Source: Metellina segmentata (lineage: Eukaryota; Arthropoda; Arachnida; Araneae; Tetragnathidae). From it: 64,000 bases of DNA. Shown in pieces: positions 1 to 10,584 of this stretch. Both the position numbers and the translations under genes were made by a program. Location of the stretch: positions 30,421,742-30,485,741 of the forward strand of contig OX375881.1 in assembly GCA_947359465.1 (NCBI GenBank). Direction: 5' to 3'. How positions within the stretch are numbered: position 1 is the stretch's first letter; each line of letters opens with the position of its first letter. The notes under the pieces are model-generated. The model made no database searches and was not told the origin of the DNA. It worked only from the letters and a program-made list of their open reading frames with translations.

Positions 1-397
1 GAAAAGAGGAGAAAATCTCCGCATCGAGCATCATATAAAGGATCAGATCAAAGGATCATCCGATGCCGATGAACCCCGCAAGACTCACAGATTTGTAACC
101 GAAAACGTAGCCTTGCTGACCCGCAGTACTTCTGTCGGTCACGCAAAAGGAGGCACTGAGCAGAACTTGATTTTCGATCGCATGAGCTGCGGTCTTTTCA
201 ACTTTGAACGAAATGACATCTTCGTATCAAACAACTCAGACTTGGGATACTTCATATTTTATGACACCTTCATGGGTCTAGAAGTTAAAACAGATAAAGT
301 TCTATACAAGGCATGGGAGGACACCGCTTTCCTAGGAATGAAGGACCGAATTCAGTGTGGCTTCAGCACACCAAACCTCCACGAACGAGTCAACTAA
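1..397 (+). CDS. Last exon of an unrecognised gene, 5' part outside window
   Basis: The frame is open from the left edge (first full codon at base 2) to a TAA at 395-397, about 131 codons. I do not recognise the family. The last third is rich in aromatic residues and reads like a folded domain (residue run GYFIFYDTFMGLEVKTDK), with only two cysteines and no membrane segment. The first ATG in frame is internal, so this is probably a terminal exon rather than a whole gene. A polyadenylation signal AATAAA follows at 578-583, which fits a real 3' end. It lies on the strand opposite the dehydrogenase exon at 2261-2435. It could instead be a transposon-derived frame; I see no transposase motif. Confidence 0.5.
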   Translation, partial: KRGENLRIEHHIKDQIKGSSDADEPRKTHRFVTENVALLTRSTSVGHAKGGTEQNLIFDRMSCGLFNFERNDIFVSNNSDLGYFIFYDTFMGLEVKTDKVLYKAWEDTAFLGMKDRIQCGFSTPNLHERVN

Positions 398-975
398 AAG
401 TACAAAACGATGTTTCACCCAAACTGTTTTCAAAACTTTCGGACGAAATCTTTAGAAGCTGATTTTTTATCATTTGATTAAACTGAGGGTACATGTTATA
501 CAGTTATCATCTATTTTGAATTTTGTATTTGAAAAATATTAAAAACACAATCCATGAAACTTCATATTTTGCTAAGCAATAAAATTTCTTAATTTCCCTC
601 CATTTTGTGTGCGTTTATTTTGTATCATTTATTTAAGATATATTTGATCATTAGTATCTAATTTTTTGTCATCGGCTTTTTAAAGTCAAAGATTTATAGT
701 ACGTATTATTTATATTATTCTCTAATCCCCGTCAATCGATCATTAATCATCATGATACTACAAATCCTAGTTATATCAATTAAATTCTATTTACCTTAAA
801 TTATTAAATTATATCTTCTATCTCATTTATTTACCTTTCAGAAAGTGTATTGACCGGTCCTGACCGGCCCTGAGTATTTTTGGCAATTGAGAAATCTCAC
901 ATACAAAGGTTCAAAAATGACCAGCTTCACCTATCTTGGTGACGCTATCCGACTATGGTTGCTGTGTTGGTTTCG
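398..975. other. 3' UTR and AT-rich spacer
   Basis: Apart from the AATAAA at 578-583 this stretch is AT-rich with no coding signal on either strand. The small frames at 887-1142 belong to the SINE that follows. Confidence 0.5.
578..583 (+). terminator. Polyadenylation signal AATAAA
   Basis: An AATAAA hexamer lies about 180 nt after the stop of the left-edge frame, in AT-rich sequence typical of an arthropod 3' UTR. Confidence 0.45.
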
Positions 976-1104
976 GGTTTTATGGCTCAAGCTTGTTGGG
1001 TTGGTGTGGAAGTTTGGAGAGTGGAGTGCCACATCCGGTGTTGCCTCGTCATCTGACCGTGGTCCAAAATGACGTGGCGTTGTCATCTGATCTTTACCTT
1101 AGGG

Positions 1105-1815
1105 CAGGGGTTTCCAAAGTGTGTCCCTCGAAGCGTCCATGAATCTCTAATCTTATCTAATCTATTGCTAAGCAAAAGTGTCAAGGTCATTCACTTTCCT
1201 TTTGAAGGGGAAATAATACGTGCTTTACTAAGGGGATGGTCCCCATGAGCTGCAATTACACTAGCAACCTTTCTTGGCATACTTTCAACAAGGTTTTAAT
1301 ACACAGCTATGGGTATTTTTGTCCATTCCTGTTGCTATAATGTCGCCAGCTCAGCTGTAGATTTCGGACGCGGTTCTCTGGTTCGTAAGCGTCGTTCTAA
1401 CTGGTCCCACATATGTTCCGTGGGGTTGAGGTCGGGACTCTGAGCAGGCCAGGGAAGACATTTTGCATCCATATCTTGATACCACTGCTTGACAGAGGCT
1501 GTTACAATGACACGGAGCGTTGTCATAATGAAAGTAACATTCGTCCATTCCATAAAATTGCCAGTGCGTCGGAAGAACCTGATCGTCCAAAACGTACATG
1601 TAGGCGTATGCGTTCAATTGACAAGGAACAACATGTAAAGGTCCCAGGCCATACCACGAAAAACACCGCAAACAAGTAGTTGGATTTTATGCAAATCCAT
1701 TATTGTCGGGTAGTGTATATATATGCTACAGATAGATATTATAACACGAGGGTGCCGTGAGAAAATTCCAGTTCTCTTAAGGGTGCCACGACTTTAGTAA
1801 GTTTTGGAACCCCTG
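1105..1815. mobile_element. hAT-type non-autonomous transposon with 8-bp target duplication
   Basis: The element starts CAGGGGTTTCCAAAG and ends with the near inverse CTTTTGG-like GTTTTGGAACCCCTG, the usual hAT end pattern. It is flanked by an exact 8-bp direct repeat CCTTAGGG at 1097-1104 and 1816-1823, the target-duplication length of hAT elements. The host sequence is a SINE. The element has no hAT transposase; its middle is occupied by a Tc1 transposase piece. Confidence 0.8.
1209..1720 (-). pseudogene. Tc1-family transposase remnant inside the hAT element
   Basis: On the minus strand the frames at 1335-1553 and 1351-1671 carry the C-terminal hallmark of Tc1 transposases, WPAQSPDLNPTEHMWDQLE, containing the third catalytic acidic residue. 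Neighbouring parts of the family (FYGMDECYFHYDNAPCH-like) are in another frame, so it is frameshifted. The N-terminal DNA-binding part is missing. Outer limits are approximate because no terminal repeats are clear. Confidence 0.75.
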
Positions 1816-2069
1816 CCTTAGGGGATATATACTGGACTGTCGTCAATAGCCCTATGTGCTGCTCTAGTACGACGTTAATTAAATACTACCATTGGCCAAA
1901 TTGCACCAAAACAGACATCAATGAGGGATGAAGATAAAGCGGAAGGGTAGGAGGGTAAAAATGAAAGGGAGGAATGATCACTCGGATGTTGTAAAAAACC
2001 TTGTTGACCTAAAGATGTGCCCGGGTATTAATAAAAATCGCAATCCGACATATAAGAAGTAAACAAAAC

Positions 2070-2126
2070 TTAACTGATATCTTTGCTAAGGCATTACCTA
2101 AAGAAAAGTTCCGGGTTAAACATTAA
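2070..2126 (+). pseudogene. Possible Ty1/copia Pol C-terminal scrap
   Basis: A short frame reads LTDIFAKALPKEKFRVKH followed by TAA. This resembles the extreme C-terminus of copia-type Pol (TDIFTKALPxxKF). It is only 18 codons, with nothing else of copia around it, so the call rests on that motif alone. Confidence 0.4.
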
Positions 2127-2260
2127 GAATGATCCTGGTTAAATATATCGCATTCCGACGTCGGATTGCGACGTATCTCTCACTTCTAAACCACCAAACA
2201 AGTTTTTAATTAGCGATTCTTTTAAAACTATGCATTTGTTTATCTGGTCGAACAGCTTAC

Positions 2261-2435
2261 CCCTCGCAGCGAGGTCCAGAGCAGTTTCCTTTCCAATCCC
2301 GGTGTTGCCGCCGGTGATGAGCACTGTCTTGTCCGTCAACATGGCCGTGCTGTGGCAGTTCTTCCCGAACAGGTAGCCACGGAGGTAGACAAAGCATCCT
2401 ATGACTGAGAGCAAATAACAAACATTACGATACAT
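2261..2435 (-). CDS. RDH13-like short-chain dehydrogenase, first coding exon
   Basis: The exon encodes an N-terminal hydrophobic anchor (MYRNVCYLLSVIGCFVYL) and then the nucleotide-binding start of a classical short-chain dehydrogenase, DKTVLITGGNTGIGKETALD, with the Gly-rich TGxxxGIG motif. The arrangement matches retinol dehydrogenases of the RDH11-14 group, closest to RDH13, which reduce or oxidise retinoids and other carbonyls with NADP(H) at a membrane. I take the ATG at 2435 as start because it aligns with the family; an upstream in-frame ATG at 2501 would add 22 residues. The exon ends in phase 1 at a good donor (AGGG|GTAAGC, intron from 2260). No further exon is recognisable to the left, so the rest lies outside the window or this is an orphan exon. 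Confidence 0.8.
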
Positions 2436-2758
2436 TCGCAAAATACAACAGAACGCTGTGGCGATTTTGGCACCACAGCAATACAATCTAGTCAATCTCA
2501 TTTGGCTACCTTTTTTAACTGTTTATTTTACTTAAAAGCTATGACAATTAGAAAAGTATCTATAAATGTACCAACAATAACCACTGAACGACTGTTTCAT
2601 GCAGAAACAATTTGTTTCTCTTCGCAGTTTTTTTTACCGGTGTTTTCCTCACCGTATAGCTGTTTCGAGAGCTCTATCGCCAATCACTTGCTCCAGTGGC
2701 TTCTGTCCCTCGTCTCCTTTTCCGTTTTTCGGAGGGAGCCCGACTCCCTCTTAGAACA
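2436..2758 (-). promoter_or_regulatory. Presumed 5' region of the dehydrogenase gene
   Basis: This is the stretch upstream of the dehydrogenase start. I see no TATA box at a convincing distance. Bases 2690-2758 are more GC-rich than the surroundings. The region is cut off by the TIR element that begins at 2760. Confidence 0.25.
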
Positions 2759-2759
2759 A

Positions 2760-3412
2760 GCGCCTCAGCGTACAGCGTAAGTGTCCGACAAGTTGACTCT
2801 GATTGGCTGGTATGATCATGTGACCTCTGAGACGTAAGGTGTTTCATTTGGCTATTTATCTACGTTTTGGTGCAGATCTCTTTGACTGATAGGAACGGTT
2901 TTCGAAAGGTTTTAATTTTTTGTTACATCAGAATGGTCCTAAACCAGGGATGGATACGACACCATCATCCTAAAGCAAAGGGGACGGCAGAGGGGCGGAA
3001 AAATATCAACTGGTAGGGAGTTCAGGAGTGGTTCTTAGATTATTTATGTAAAATCAACGGAAGCTTGGAAAAATATAAAAAGTGTATTAAACATTAGGAA
3101 AAGTAATTTAGAATCAAAAGGAATTAAATTGGAATTTTTAAAAAATAATTTGGAGGATCTTAAAATATTTCCGCAAGCTGGGATCGAATTCGGGAGGCCA
3201 TCCTCCACTGCCGACGCCAACCTGAAGGTAAGTGACTTCAGCCATTAGGCCAACGTTGCTTTTCGAAAAGTAGCTCTTTAAAAGAACAGTTCATTTTTGC
3301 TTCCCCTTAGTATAAGTTGGCGAGAAATACTACTAACAACAACCATACAACATATATATGAGGAGCCAATCAGAGTCAACTTGTCGGACACTTACGCTGT
3401 ACGCTGAGGCGC
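2760..3412. mobile_element. 653-bp TIR element with 49-bp perfect inverted ends and a tRNA-like core
   Basis: The ends are perfect 49-bp inverted repeats (2760-2808 and 3364-3412, starting GCGCCTCAGCGTACAGCG). There is no transposase, so it is a non-autonomous DNA element. On the minus strand at about 3180-3260 it contains a tRNA-like stretch: an A-box-like GGCCTAATGGC and a B-box-like GAATTCGATCCC. A second, opposite-oriented copy of its right end and core is at 22765-23247. I cannot assign the superfamily. Confidence 0.75.
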
Positions 3413-3793
3413 TAGTCTTTTAGAATGTCGATCGGGTGTTTTCCAATGACACCTGTAACACTCAAGGAGTGTCAAATCCCACATGTGCAAGTTCCTTCTT
3501 TGGATATTGGGAACCATTAGAAAGTGGTGTGCGAGAGCAGGTACCAGGTGCAAGAAACCGAAATCGGCTGTCATACATCTTCTTCGGTTTTCTTTCTGGG
3601 GGGTGGGGTGGGGGGTTGTCTGCTCCCCTCTCGTGGCCGGCCCACATTGCTCTGGGTGTAGAAAACATCTTTTTTTCCAGACGTCACAGCGAACAGTGCA
3701 GAACTAAATGGCTCGAACAGCTCAAGAGTAGATTCAGATATCCGATTTGAAAAAATTAACATTTCAGATCGTGGAAAACTAATTCCACTGAAA
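3413..3793. other. Spacer without recognised gene
   Basis: The frames seen here on both strands overlap one another and match no family. A G-rich run lies at 3597-3617. I see nothing else. Confidence 0.4.
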
Positions 3794-4380
3794 TCTCTAA
3801 TATTATAAATGGAAGTGTTTGTTTGTCTGTCTTTTGGGGTCCACAAAATCCTGACGATTCTATGGCACTTACAGCAATGATATTTGGCACACAGGTAGTC
3901 CGAATTATTTGCAATTTTGGCGAATTTTAAAATTCTATCCAGAAGATTTTTAAATGAATGTAATAGTTTTATTCTCCATCGCTTTTTCAAACGCGGAGAA
4001 CTTTTTCTATTCGTAATACCTTGCAGTCAGGGTTTGGAATCCTGCCAAGTTTTTTTCATCCGCAAATTATTATTTTCGTTTCCGCTTTGATTTTGAGCGA
4101 TTGATTTCCCAGTCAGACGATAAATCTTTAAACTGAAATCAAAGTTCTTCTTTCTATCTCCTAGACCTGTTAAAGACAGAGTAAACATTTCAACAGTTTC
4201 GAAATCTGCGGAAAATTTCAGTTTAGATTGTTACCTAAAATGATGATTTTCTTTAAATAAATAATTTGTTAATTGAATATATCTTCAATGGATTTGAAAT
4301 CTGCGGGAAATTTTACACCGGATTAATACCTCACACCACGGGCACGGGCAACGCCGGGCTAGCCACGCAGTGGCTAGTAC
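3794..4380 (+). mobile_element. Helitron-like non-autonomous element, copy 1
   Basis: It begins TCTCTAATATTATAAATGG followed by GTTTGTTTGTCTGTC, and ends with GGGCAACGCCGGGCTAGCC ... GGCTAGTAC, the 5' and 3' patterns of Helitron/Helentron-type elements. Two further copies in the window (34751 and 55757) share the start and the run GCGAATTTTAAAATTC. No Rep or helicase is encoded. The 3' limit is approximate. Confidence 0.65.
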
Positions 4381-4679
4381 AGTATAAGTATAAAAACGTC
4401 GGGAATATTAACCATCCGAGTGTTTTCAAGGGAAATTTTGTGAAAGCTCTAGTCAATTTTGAGAAGGACTGAATTTCTTATCGTGACAAAATCGGTCTAA
4501 TACTGCAGGTGATGAAGATTCAATAAAGAAAAACAAATTGACCCTTGTACTGAACTGTTGACACTTTCGAACAGGTTTTCTCATTTTCACCTTAACCACT
4601 ATACCGGTTGGTCGGCTCTAATTTATCTGGAGATTAAGAATGGTCGTTTTTCAGGTAATTAGAGTTTCCGTAAGGTAGG

Positions 4680-5062
4680 TAGGTATTTTAATTTACGTCG
4701 TACTGGAGCAACACAATGGGCTATTGACGACGGTACATACTCTGTCCTACAATAACAACATCACTTAATTTTGAACCACGGTCAGATGACAATCAACCAC
4801 GAAGCGAAAGATTCGAGGACAACACCACGCAGTTCTGAACCTCGATAAGGTGACGAGATCACACATCTTGAGCAGGCAAACTACTATCCAAACTTCCACA
4901 CCAAGACAACGTATGGATATTTGAGGCCACGACAGATTAAACATGCCCAACTCCCTTGTACACGACGATCTTCGGATGTATTCGAACTCACAACCTTCCG
5001 AATGTTAATACGTAATTATTTCATCCGGGCTACCACGGACCTTCTTAGGCCCAGTGCACACA
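4680..5062 (-). repeat. tRNA-derived SINE, long copy
   Basis: Reverse complement of the family: tail (TTTAATTTACGTCGTACTGG) at the left, body (GATTCGAGGACAACACCACG; CCAAACTTCCACACCA) in the middle, tRNA-like head with an inverted B box (GTATTCGAACTC) at about 4977 and an inverted A box (CCGGGCTACCAC) near 5027. It carries an internal repetition of part of the body (two copies of the segment around ACCACG at 4776-4830). Confidence 0.75.
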
Positions 5063-5277
5063 TTCGGTTTTTCAACGTGCGGCGCCGCTGCGGCATCGAA
5101 GCCCAACTATGCACACATAACCGTGAAATGACGCAAGTACTCATTTCGCGCCATTTGCGACAAATATTCCATCGAAGAAAACGTGTTTATTTCGCTTACT
5201 TGGTGTAAAAAAAGTATAATTTGAAACAAAATAGACGTTATTGGATACAAGCATTTATTAATTATTATTTATATTAA

Positions 5278-8200
5278 GGCTACAGTGGACACTAAAAATA
5301 TTTTTTCTTAATTTTAAATAAAAAAAGCTCAAAATTTTGTCTGATAATATATATTGTCAAACTAAACCTGAAAAAAAAATTTGGTGTAACAAAAATTTAT
5401 TAATTTTTAAAATATTTGAAATTAAAAAAAAAATTTAACAAAAGTTCAAAATGCTCCGGGCGTTCCAATTTTTTCAATATCTTTGATTTTTTTTTTGATT
5501 TTTTATCTTAAGACACTATTTAAAAAATTTTGGGAAGCAATGTCATGTTTAATATGATAGTTTATTAGTAATAAATAAAAATGTGCTCTTAAAAGGAATT
5601 TTTAAGAAAAAAAATGACATTTTTAGTTAAAAAGTTAAATTTTTCTCTTCACACAATTATTATTATATATGTGCATCCCAAAATCTTTTAATACTTATAA
5701 CAGGAGAAAATATGGAGAGTCTTGTAGTTATAGGATGAAAATTGAGACGTCCGAAGCATTTTGAAATTTTAGTTCGAAGCAATTTTTTGATTTGAAGAAA
5801 AACAACTTTTTTCATTTCAAAAGAGTATAAATAATTTTTAGGAATATATATTTAGCTCTAGAACTCTAGCATAACACAAATATAGTTCATGCATTCTTTA
5901 TAATGCAGTTTTTAAGCACATAATTGTAATTCACATAACGCATATGGATGGTAAAAAACTTTACGTAAATTGAAAGTCTTTAACTTTCTTAGTAAATAAC
6001 TACAAGAAACCAAGAACACAAATTAAATTTAATTAAACACTAATATAGGATAGAAGAAGATGATAAAATTTTACAGTACTGCTATTGAATTGAAAAACAT
6101 GTATGTCATAATTGTAGAGTAGTGTTGTAATACAAGATGTGCGTATGTTGTAATACAAGATGTATGTATGTTATAATACACGATAAAAAATGTATAAAAA
6201 GTAAAACAAAAGTAATTCTCAAAAAAATTAATATAATTTGATTGATGTAACCAAAATTAAAATGCTCCAGCACAATATGCTGCATCCGGTTTCACCGATT
6301 TTCTTTTTGGTTTTTTTTTTTACCACAGCATTTTTCTGCGTTTTACGCCTGTGGTCCCGTCTTTTGGCAATAATCAGAGAAAAACTTGAATCTAAAGAGG
6401 GATTATCCTCCGATTCAAGAGCTTTCACATATCCCAAGTTATGTTTTTGAATAGCATCAGTTACTGCTAACTCCAGCCTTCTTCGTGAAACGAACACTTC
6501 CTTGGGACATTTCCTCCAAATGCAGCTATGAATGTTTTCGTTGATGTTCTGCGTCTTACCAGCAACACATCTGTCTAAAATAGCATCAGATGCTAGTCGC
6601 TGATAAACTGGCATAATCTTTTCCACAACCTGTGGCGTCAGGTGGGTCTTCATTGCAGCGTGAGATTCTGGCATTTCCCCTTTGGCAATCGCCCTTCGGT
6701 AGAAACACCATGATGTTTCCCCATCAGGACACTTGGTATGCTGTGGCTTTCTGTCATTAGATGAGCAATGCAACAAACTAGCATATATAGCAGACTTCAT
6801 TTTTTGTGTGTCAGGCACATTGTCTCTTATTGCTTTGCGATAAAAGTTTTACAGCTTAACTATATTTTTTTCAGTCAAGCTGCCTTTCTTTTTACCACCG
6901 AGCGTCACTTTTTTCATGCGCCATTCTTTGACTTTATTTCTTAAGGATGTGCCCAACCTTTTTGCTACATGGTTCAGGCACTCTTCCTTTTGAATTTCAA
7001 GATCAGGCCCATAGACTTGATTCTGATTCAAGAACTGAAAAGTCTTCGAGTCCCCATCACTCAATACCGACACGTGTCGCATACTGCAATCGCTCACAGA
7101 CCTCCTCCACATATTTAGGGCAGCATGCATTTCCATAGCTCCGTTTGATCCATCGAAGTTCTTTTCGCATTCTTCAACATGCCCTTCTTTCCAAATGCAA
7201 AATTCAGGAGTACCCATTCCCAGTTCCTTGGCAGTCATCACACAATTGTGACAGTACTTGGATAGTACTTCAAAGTCGAGGACAAGGCCACTTATTATGT
7301 CAATGACAATACCTAATCCAAGCTTTGAAGTATGCCCTCGCTTCTGCCACGTACCGTCGTAAGAAACACTGACATCTATTACGACACTAGTACTAAGTGC
7401 GCCATCCATTTTGATATGAGCTGCTCTAGCAGCTTCACGGGACACTTGCAGCATTCGTCGTTTGACGTCTTGATTTTTAATAGACAAGTTCAGCATACAT
7501 TTAGAAAAGGTTTTTTTGTCCATAACAGGCATATTTAATATAGAAGAAAAAGTTTCTAAGGCAGCATGGCCTCTTCCTATGGACAAGAAGGCACTCACCA
7601 ACTTGCCATTGATGTCATGAGAGCTTTTTGGTTCTTCTTGAGGACTTGAAAACACAGTACCATAGCTCTCATCGCATGTACCACACAAGAGCTCCAGCTT
7701 GACCGAATATCCCAAAGAATGGTGTTGATGCACAACAAGTGAACATTGTTTACAGCTTTTGCAGGGAACTTTCTCCAACAATTCCTCAACACACAGTTTT
7801 GTGAGTGATTATGTAGTTGGCTTCAGGCTGGGGAGCTGGTTCCTGCCTTTCAACAATGTTAGCAGAACATTCTGATTTTGCATAGCGTTTCTGGCTATTT
7901 TCTGCATTTGCTTTCCTTCTCTTGCTGGGTCGGCCTTTTGGCTTCCTCCATCTCTTTGAAACAAGATCCATAGCAACAAAATGATAACAACAGCTTTTGA
8001 AAATGATTGCTACTGCTTATATGCACATGGGAAAAAAACGTTTTGTAAGTTTGTATACAAATAATGATATGCGGTTTCAGTCACAGATACAGTTAAAATT
8101 TACTGTTGCCATTTCAAATTTGATAAATTATAAACTGTTCTGAATAATTGTGAGGCTCTTTGAGAAGAGAAAAGAAAATAATCCATATTTTCGCTGACTT

Positions 8201-8412
8201 GACAGCTGTGTTTATGTGGCTGCAAAACGTAAACAAAGGGGCGTAGCCATGGCGGAGGAAAACGAAACTACCCCATAACTCAGCAAAAAAAGCATAAAAT
8301 CGGAATTTTTTTTTTGTGTTTGATGGAAGAGTATATAAAATAACAAAATAAACAATAAAAAAAAATTCTGCAATTTCGTAAATTTTTGACATTTTAAGTG
8401 TCCACTGTAGCC
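5278..8412 (-). mobile_element. Kolobok-like DNA transposon, nearly complete, TTAA flanks
   Basis: The 3135-bp element has inverted ends GGCTACAGTGGACACT at 5278 and 8412 and is flanked on both sides by TTAA (5274-5277 and 8413-8416). Inside is one large minus-strand transposase frame at 6228-7971 of the arthropod 'Mutator-like transposase domain' family. A TTAA target with this protein type suggests the Kolobok superfamily rather than classic Mutator, which makes 8-11 bp duplications. About 950 bp downstream of the transposase is very AT-rich and non-coding. Confidence 0.75.
6228..7971 (-). pseudogene. Transposase of the Kolobok-like element, one stop and one frameshift
   Basis: The protein starts at an ATG at 7971 with a basic N-terminus (MDLVSKRWRKPKGRPSKRRK), continues with a Cys-rich part (CKSCKQC ... 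CGTC), then conserved catalytic-region motifs VSYDGTWQKRGHTSK, LSDGDSKT and EECLNHVAKRLGTSLR, and ends with a region containing HCSSNDRKPQH, SWCFYRRAIAKGE, GKTQNINE and a Lys-rich tail. About 580 codons in total. Two lesions are visible: a one-base frameshift at about 7790-7803 joining THKTV to the frame CVEELLEKVPC, and an in-frame TAA just before 6849, after which the same frame resumes as NFYRKAIRDNV. Everything else is open, so inactivation is recent. Confidence 0.85.
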
Positions 8413-8417
8413 TTAAA

Positions 8418-9515
8418 CTAGCAGACCCGGCCACGCGTTGCTGTGGCTACGGTTTTTATTATATTACATAGTAGTAAACTCTATTCAAGGGAAACGGTAG
8501 GAGAACACCAGTCATGGGGACCACCATGCTTTTTTACACAGATGCCATTTGTCAAAATACATGGCGACTTCTATGATTGATTTTCTACTACCGTTGATAT
8601 TGAGCAAAAATCAATACAAAAGAAATAAATTAAATTTTTTTTATTTTTTGTATTCAAGTCTGTAACAAATGAGTACATTACAAAGTTGTTAGCAAATAAC
8701 ACGTAACACTTAAACTTATTAATGAGGTAGGTAGGGTAGATAGTTTTAAATTTTTAACAATAATGTTTATTATTTTGAATTATAAATACTTTTAATTTTA
8801 ATTTAATTTAACACTAATCGGTGCACAATATTTTTGGTTAACCTGTCTTTAGCTAACACAAATAGATTTGACGGTTTTCCTACACGTGAACATGCAACAT
8901 ATAGTTGCCCATGAGAAAAACATGGATTTTCCAAATCTAAATCACAAATGGCCATTGTTTGGCCTTGAGACTTGTTTATAGACATGGCAAAAGCTAAACG
9001 AATTGGAAACTGTAACCTTTTGAAGGGTATCGTAGATTTTGATGGTATCATCGGAATACATGGCACTTCTCCTTTAAACTTTCCAGTTAAAATGGTAGCT
9101 TATACCAAAATAATTCGACTTCTACTATAATATGAATTCAGTTTATAATTCAGTCTAAATAACACGTGGCCGGCTATGCTAATCACTGTATTGCGTTTAC
9201 TACGAAATAAATTTAACTTATACTTTAGACTCAGCAACACGTGGTGGTTATGCCATTAAATTGTAGCTTATGTGAAACGTTGGTACTTTCAACACAGCGC
9301 CATCTGTTAGAATACTTACTCAATCCAGTCAACAGATACCGCAATAATTTGCAATAAAATAATATCGCGGCTATAAATTGAGATGAAGGCTATCCTATCT
9401 TTTAAGTTAGATCAAACTGCACACGGTGCGCAAATTTGATTGAAATCGGTTAAGTAGTTTAGGAGTCCATAGCGGACAAACAACGTGACGCGTATTTATA
9501 TATATATTAAGATAT
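8418..9515 (-). mobile_element. Helitron remnant with helicase C-terminus
   Basis: The right-to-left element ends at CTAG (8418-8421) next to a GC-rich 3' stretch (GCAGACCCGGCCACGCG). It holds the last part of the Helitron helicase at 8803-9105. The region up to about 9515 carries a sequence usual near arthropod Helitron ends (GATTGAAATCGGTTAAGTAG ... GTGACGCGTATTTATATATA). It also has an internal near-duplication (AACACGTGGCCGGCTATGC and AACACGTGGTGGTTATGCC at 9162-9256). Confidence 0.6.
8803..9105 (-). pseudogene. Helitron PIF1-like helicase, C-terminal fragment
   Basis: The frame reads ATILTGKFKGEVPCIPMIP, then FPIRLAFAMSINKSQGQT, then LDLENPCFSHGQLYVACSRV and GKPSNLFVLA. These are the last conserved motifs of the Helitron helicase (PIF1/RecD2 type), including the INKSQGQT box. 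An in-frame stop precedes the fragment and the Rep and N-terminal helicase parts are gone. Confidence 0.85.
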
Positions 9516-10180
9516 CACTTACATTTCTTGCCACATATGGTTATTTTAATAAGTGTACATATATACTCTCTCGGGAAAAATAATCAAGTATAAAATGCTA
9601 ATTTTTAAAATGTGTTTTCCTTTCGCACAAGGCACAGACTTATTTAATTTATTTTAATTGTTTCTAAAGTTACATTTCACATCTACAAACATTGCTAATT
9701 TTAAAAATTCAGGTAAGCAATAAAATAATTCACTTTGTACTCAACAAAATAAAAAAAATTACCTTTTATTTTGGTCTATTAATCTATTTATTCAAAATTA
9801 CCTCAACTTACAAAAATATTTCTAATTTTTCTGTATCCCTATTATTTAAGTAATTTGGGGTTAAAATATACTGTGTTGCCCAAATCAACACATTTGATTG
9901 TTGTGTTCAAAATAATATACACATTTAAGTTGTAAAATTTAAAAAATAAAAGACTCATTTTTTCGGTTTTGAGTAAAAAAAAAAAAGCATGTTTCGCACT
10001 CCTTTCACCATTCAATTTTCTCAACTGCCTTTTTCAAAAACTTAAATCTCTTTAATTCTTAGAAAATACAATTTTTGGCATTGTAGTAAAATATGCATGT
10101 GTATAAGATCGATTTTAAAAATAATACAACAATCAACACAAATTCTACAAGTTTTTATTAAAAATTTCAACGAATTTTAA
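9516..10180. other. AT-rich spacer
   Basis: Very AT-rich sequence with poly-A and poly-T runs. I see no coding or repeat signal. Confidence 0.5.
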
Positions 10181-10181
10181 A

Positions 10182-10580
10182 TTTTTAATTAACATCACAC
10201 AAAAGCAACACAATTGGCTATTAACGAGGGTCTGGTATCAATTCCCCAATTGAGAGATCCGAGGTAATTTTTAATTATCGTCGTACTATAGCAACTCAAC
10301 GTGCTATTTACAACGGTCCGGTATCAATCCCTAAGGAAAAGATCCGAGGCAATTTTTAATTCACGTCGTACAATAGCAACTCAACGTGCTCTTGACTACG
10401 GTCCGGGATCAATCGCCTAAGGAAAGTATCCTAGAAAATTGGGTAATTTTTAATTAACGTTCTCAAGCACTACAACTACCTATTAACTAGGGTCGTAGTT
10501 AAATCCAATAAGGGAAATATACGGGGACAACCACGGTCAAATGATAACATAACACCTCAGCTGGCACCCCACCCTCCAAT
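10182..10580 (-). repeat. SINE with its 3' tail repeated four times in tandem
   Basis: The SINE tail unit (TTTTTAATTNACGTCGTAC ... GGTCCGGNATCAAT ... AAGNAAAGATCCGAGG) occurs at 10182, 10268, 10353 and 10447, that is at 85-94 bp spacing. The last unit continues into the SINE body (GACAACCACGGTCAAATGAT ... CTCAGCTGGCACCCCACC), which then stops. Confidence 0.75.
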
Positions 10581-10584
10581 AAAT

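Larger units (their letters stand above)
976..1905 (+). repeat. tRNA-derived SINE body, split by a hAT element
   Basis: Bases 976-1104 match the body of the SINE family seen elsewhere in the window (shared run TTGGTGTGGAAGTTTGGAGA), and 1816-1905 carry its 3' part (CGTCAATAGCC ... CTAGTACGACGTTAAT). The two halves are separated by a hAT-type insertion at 1105-1815. The tRNA-like head is absent or unrecognisable, so the copy is 5' truncated or old. Confidence 0.75.
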
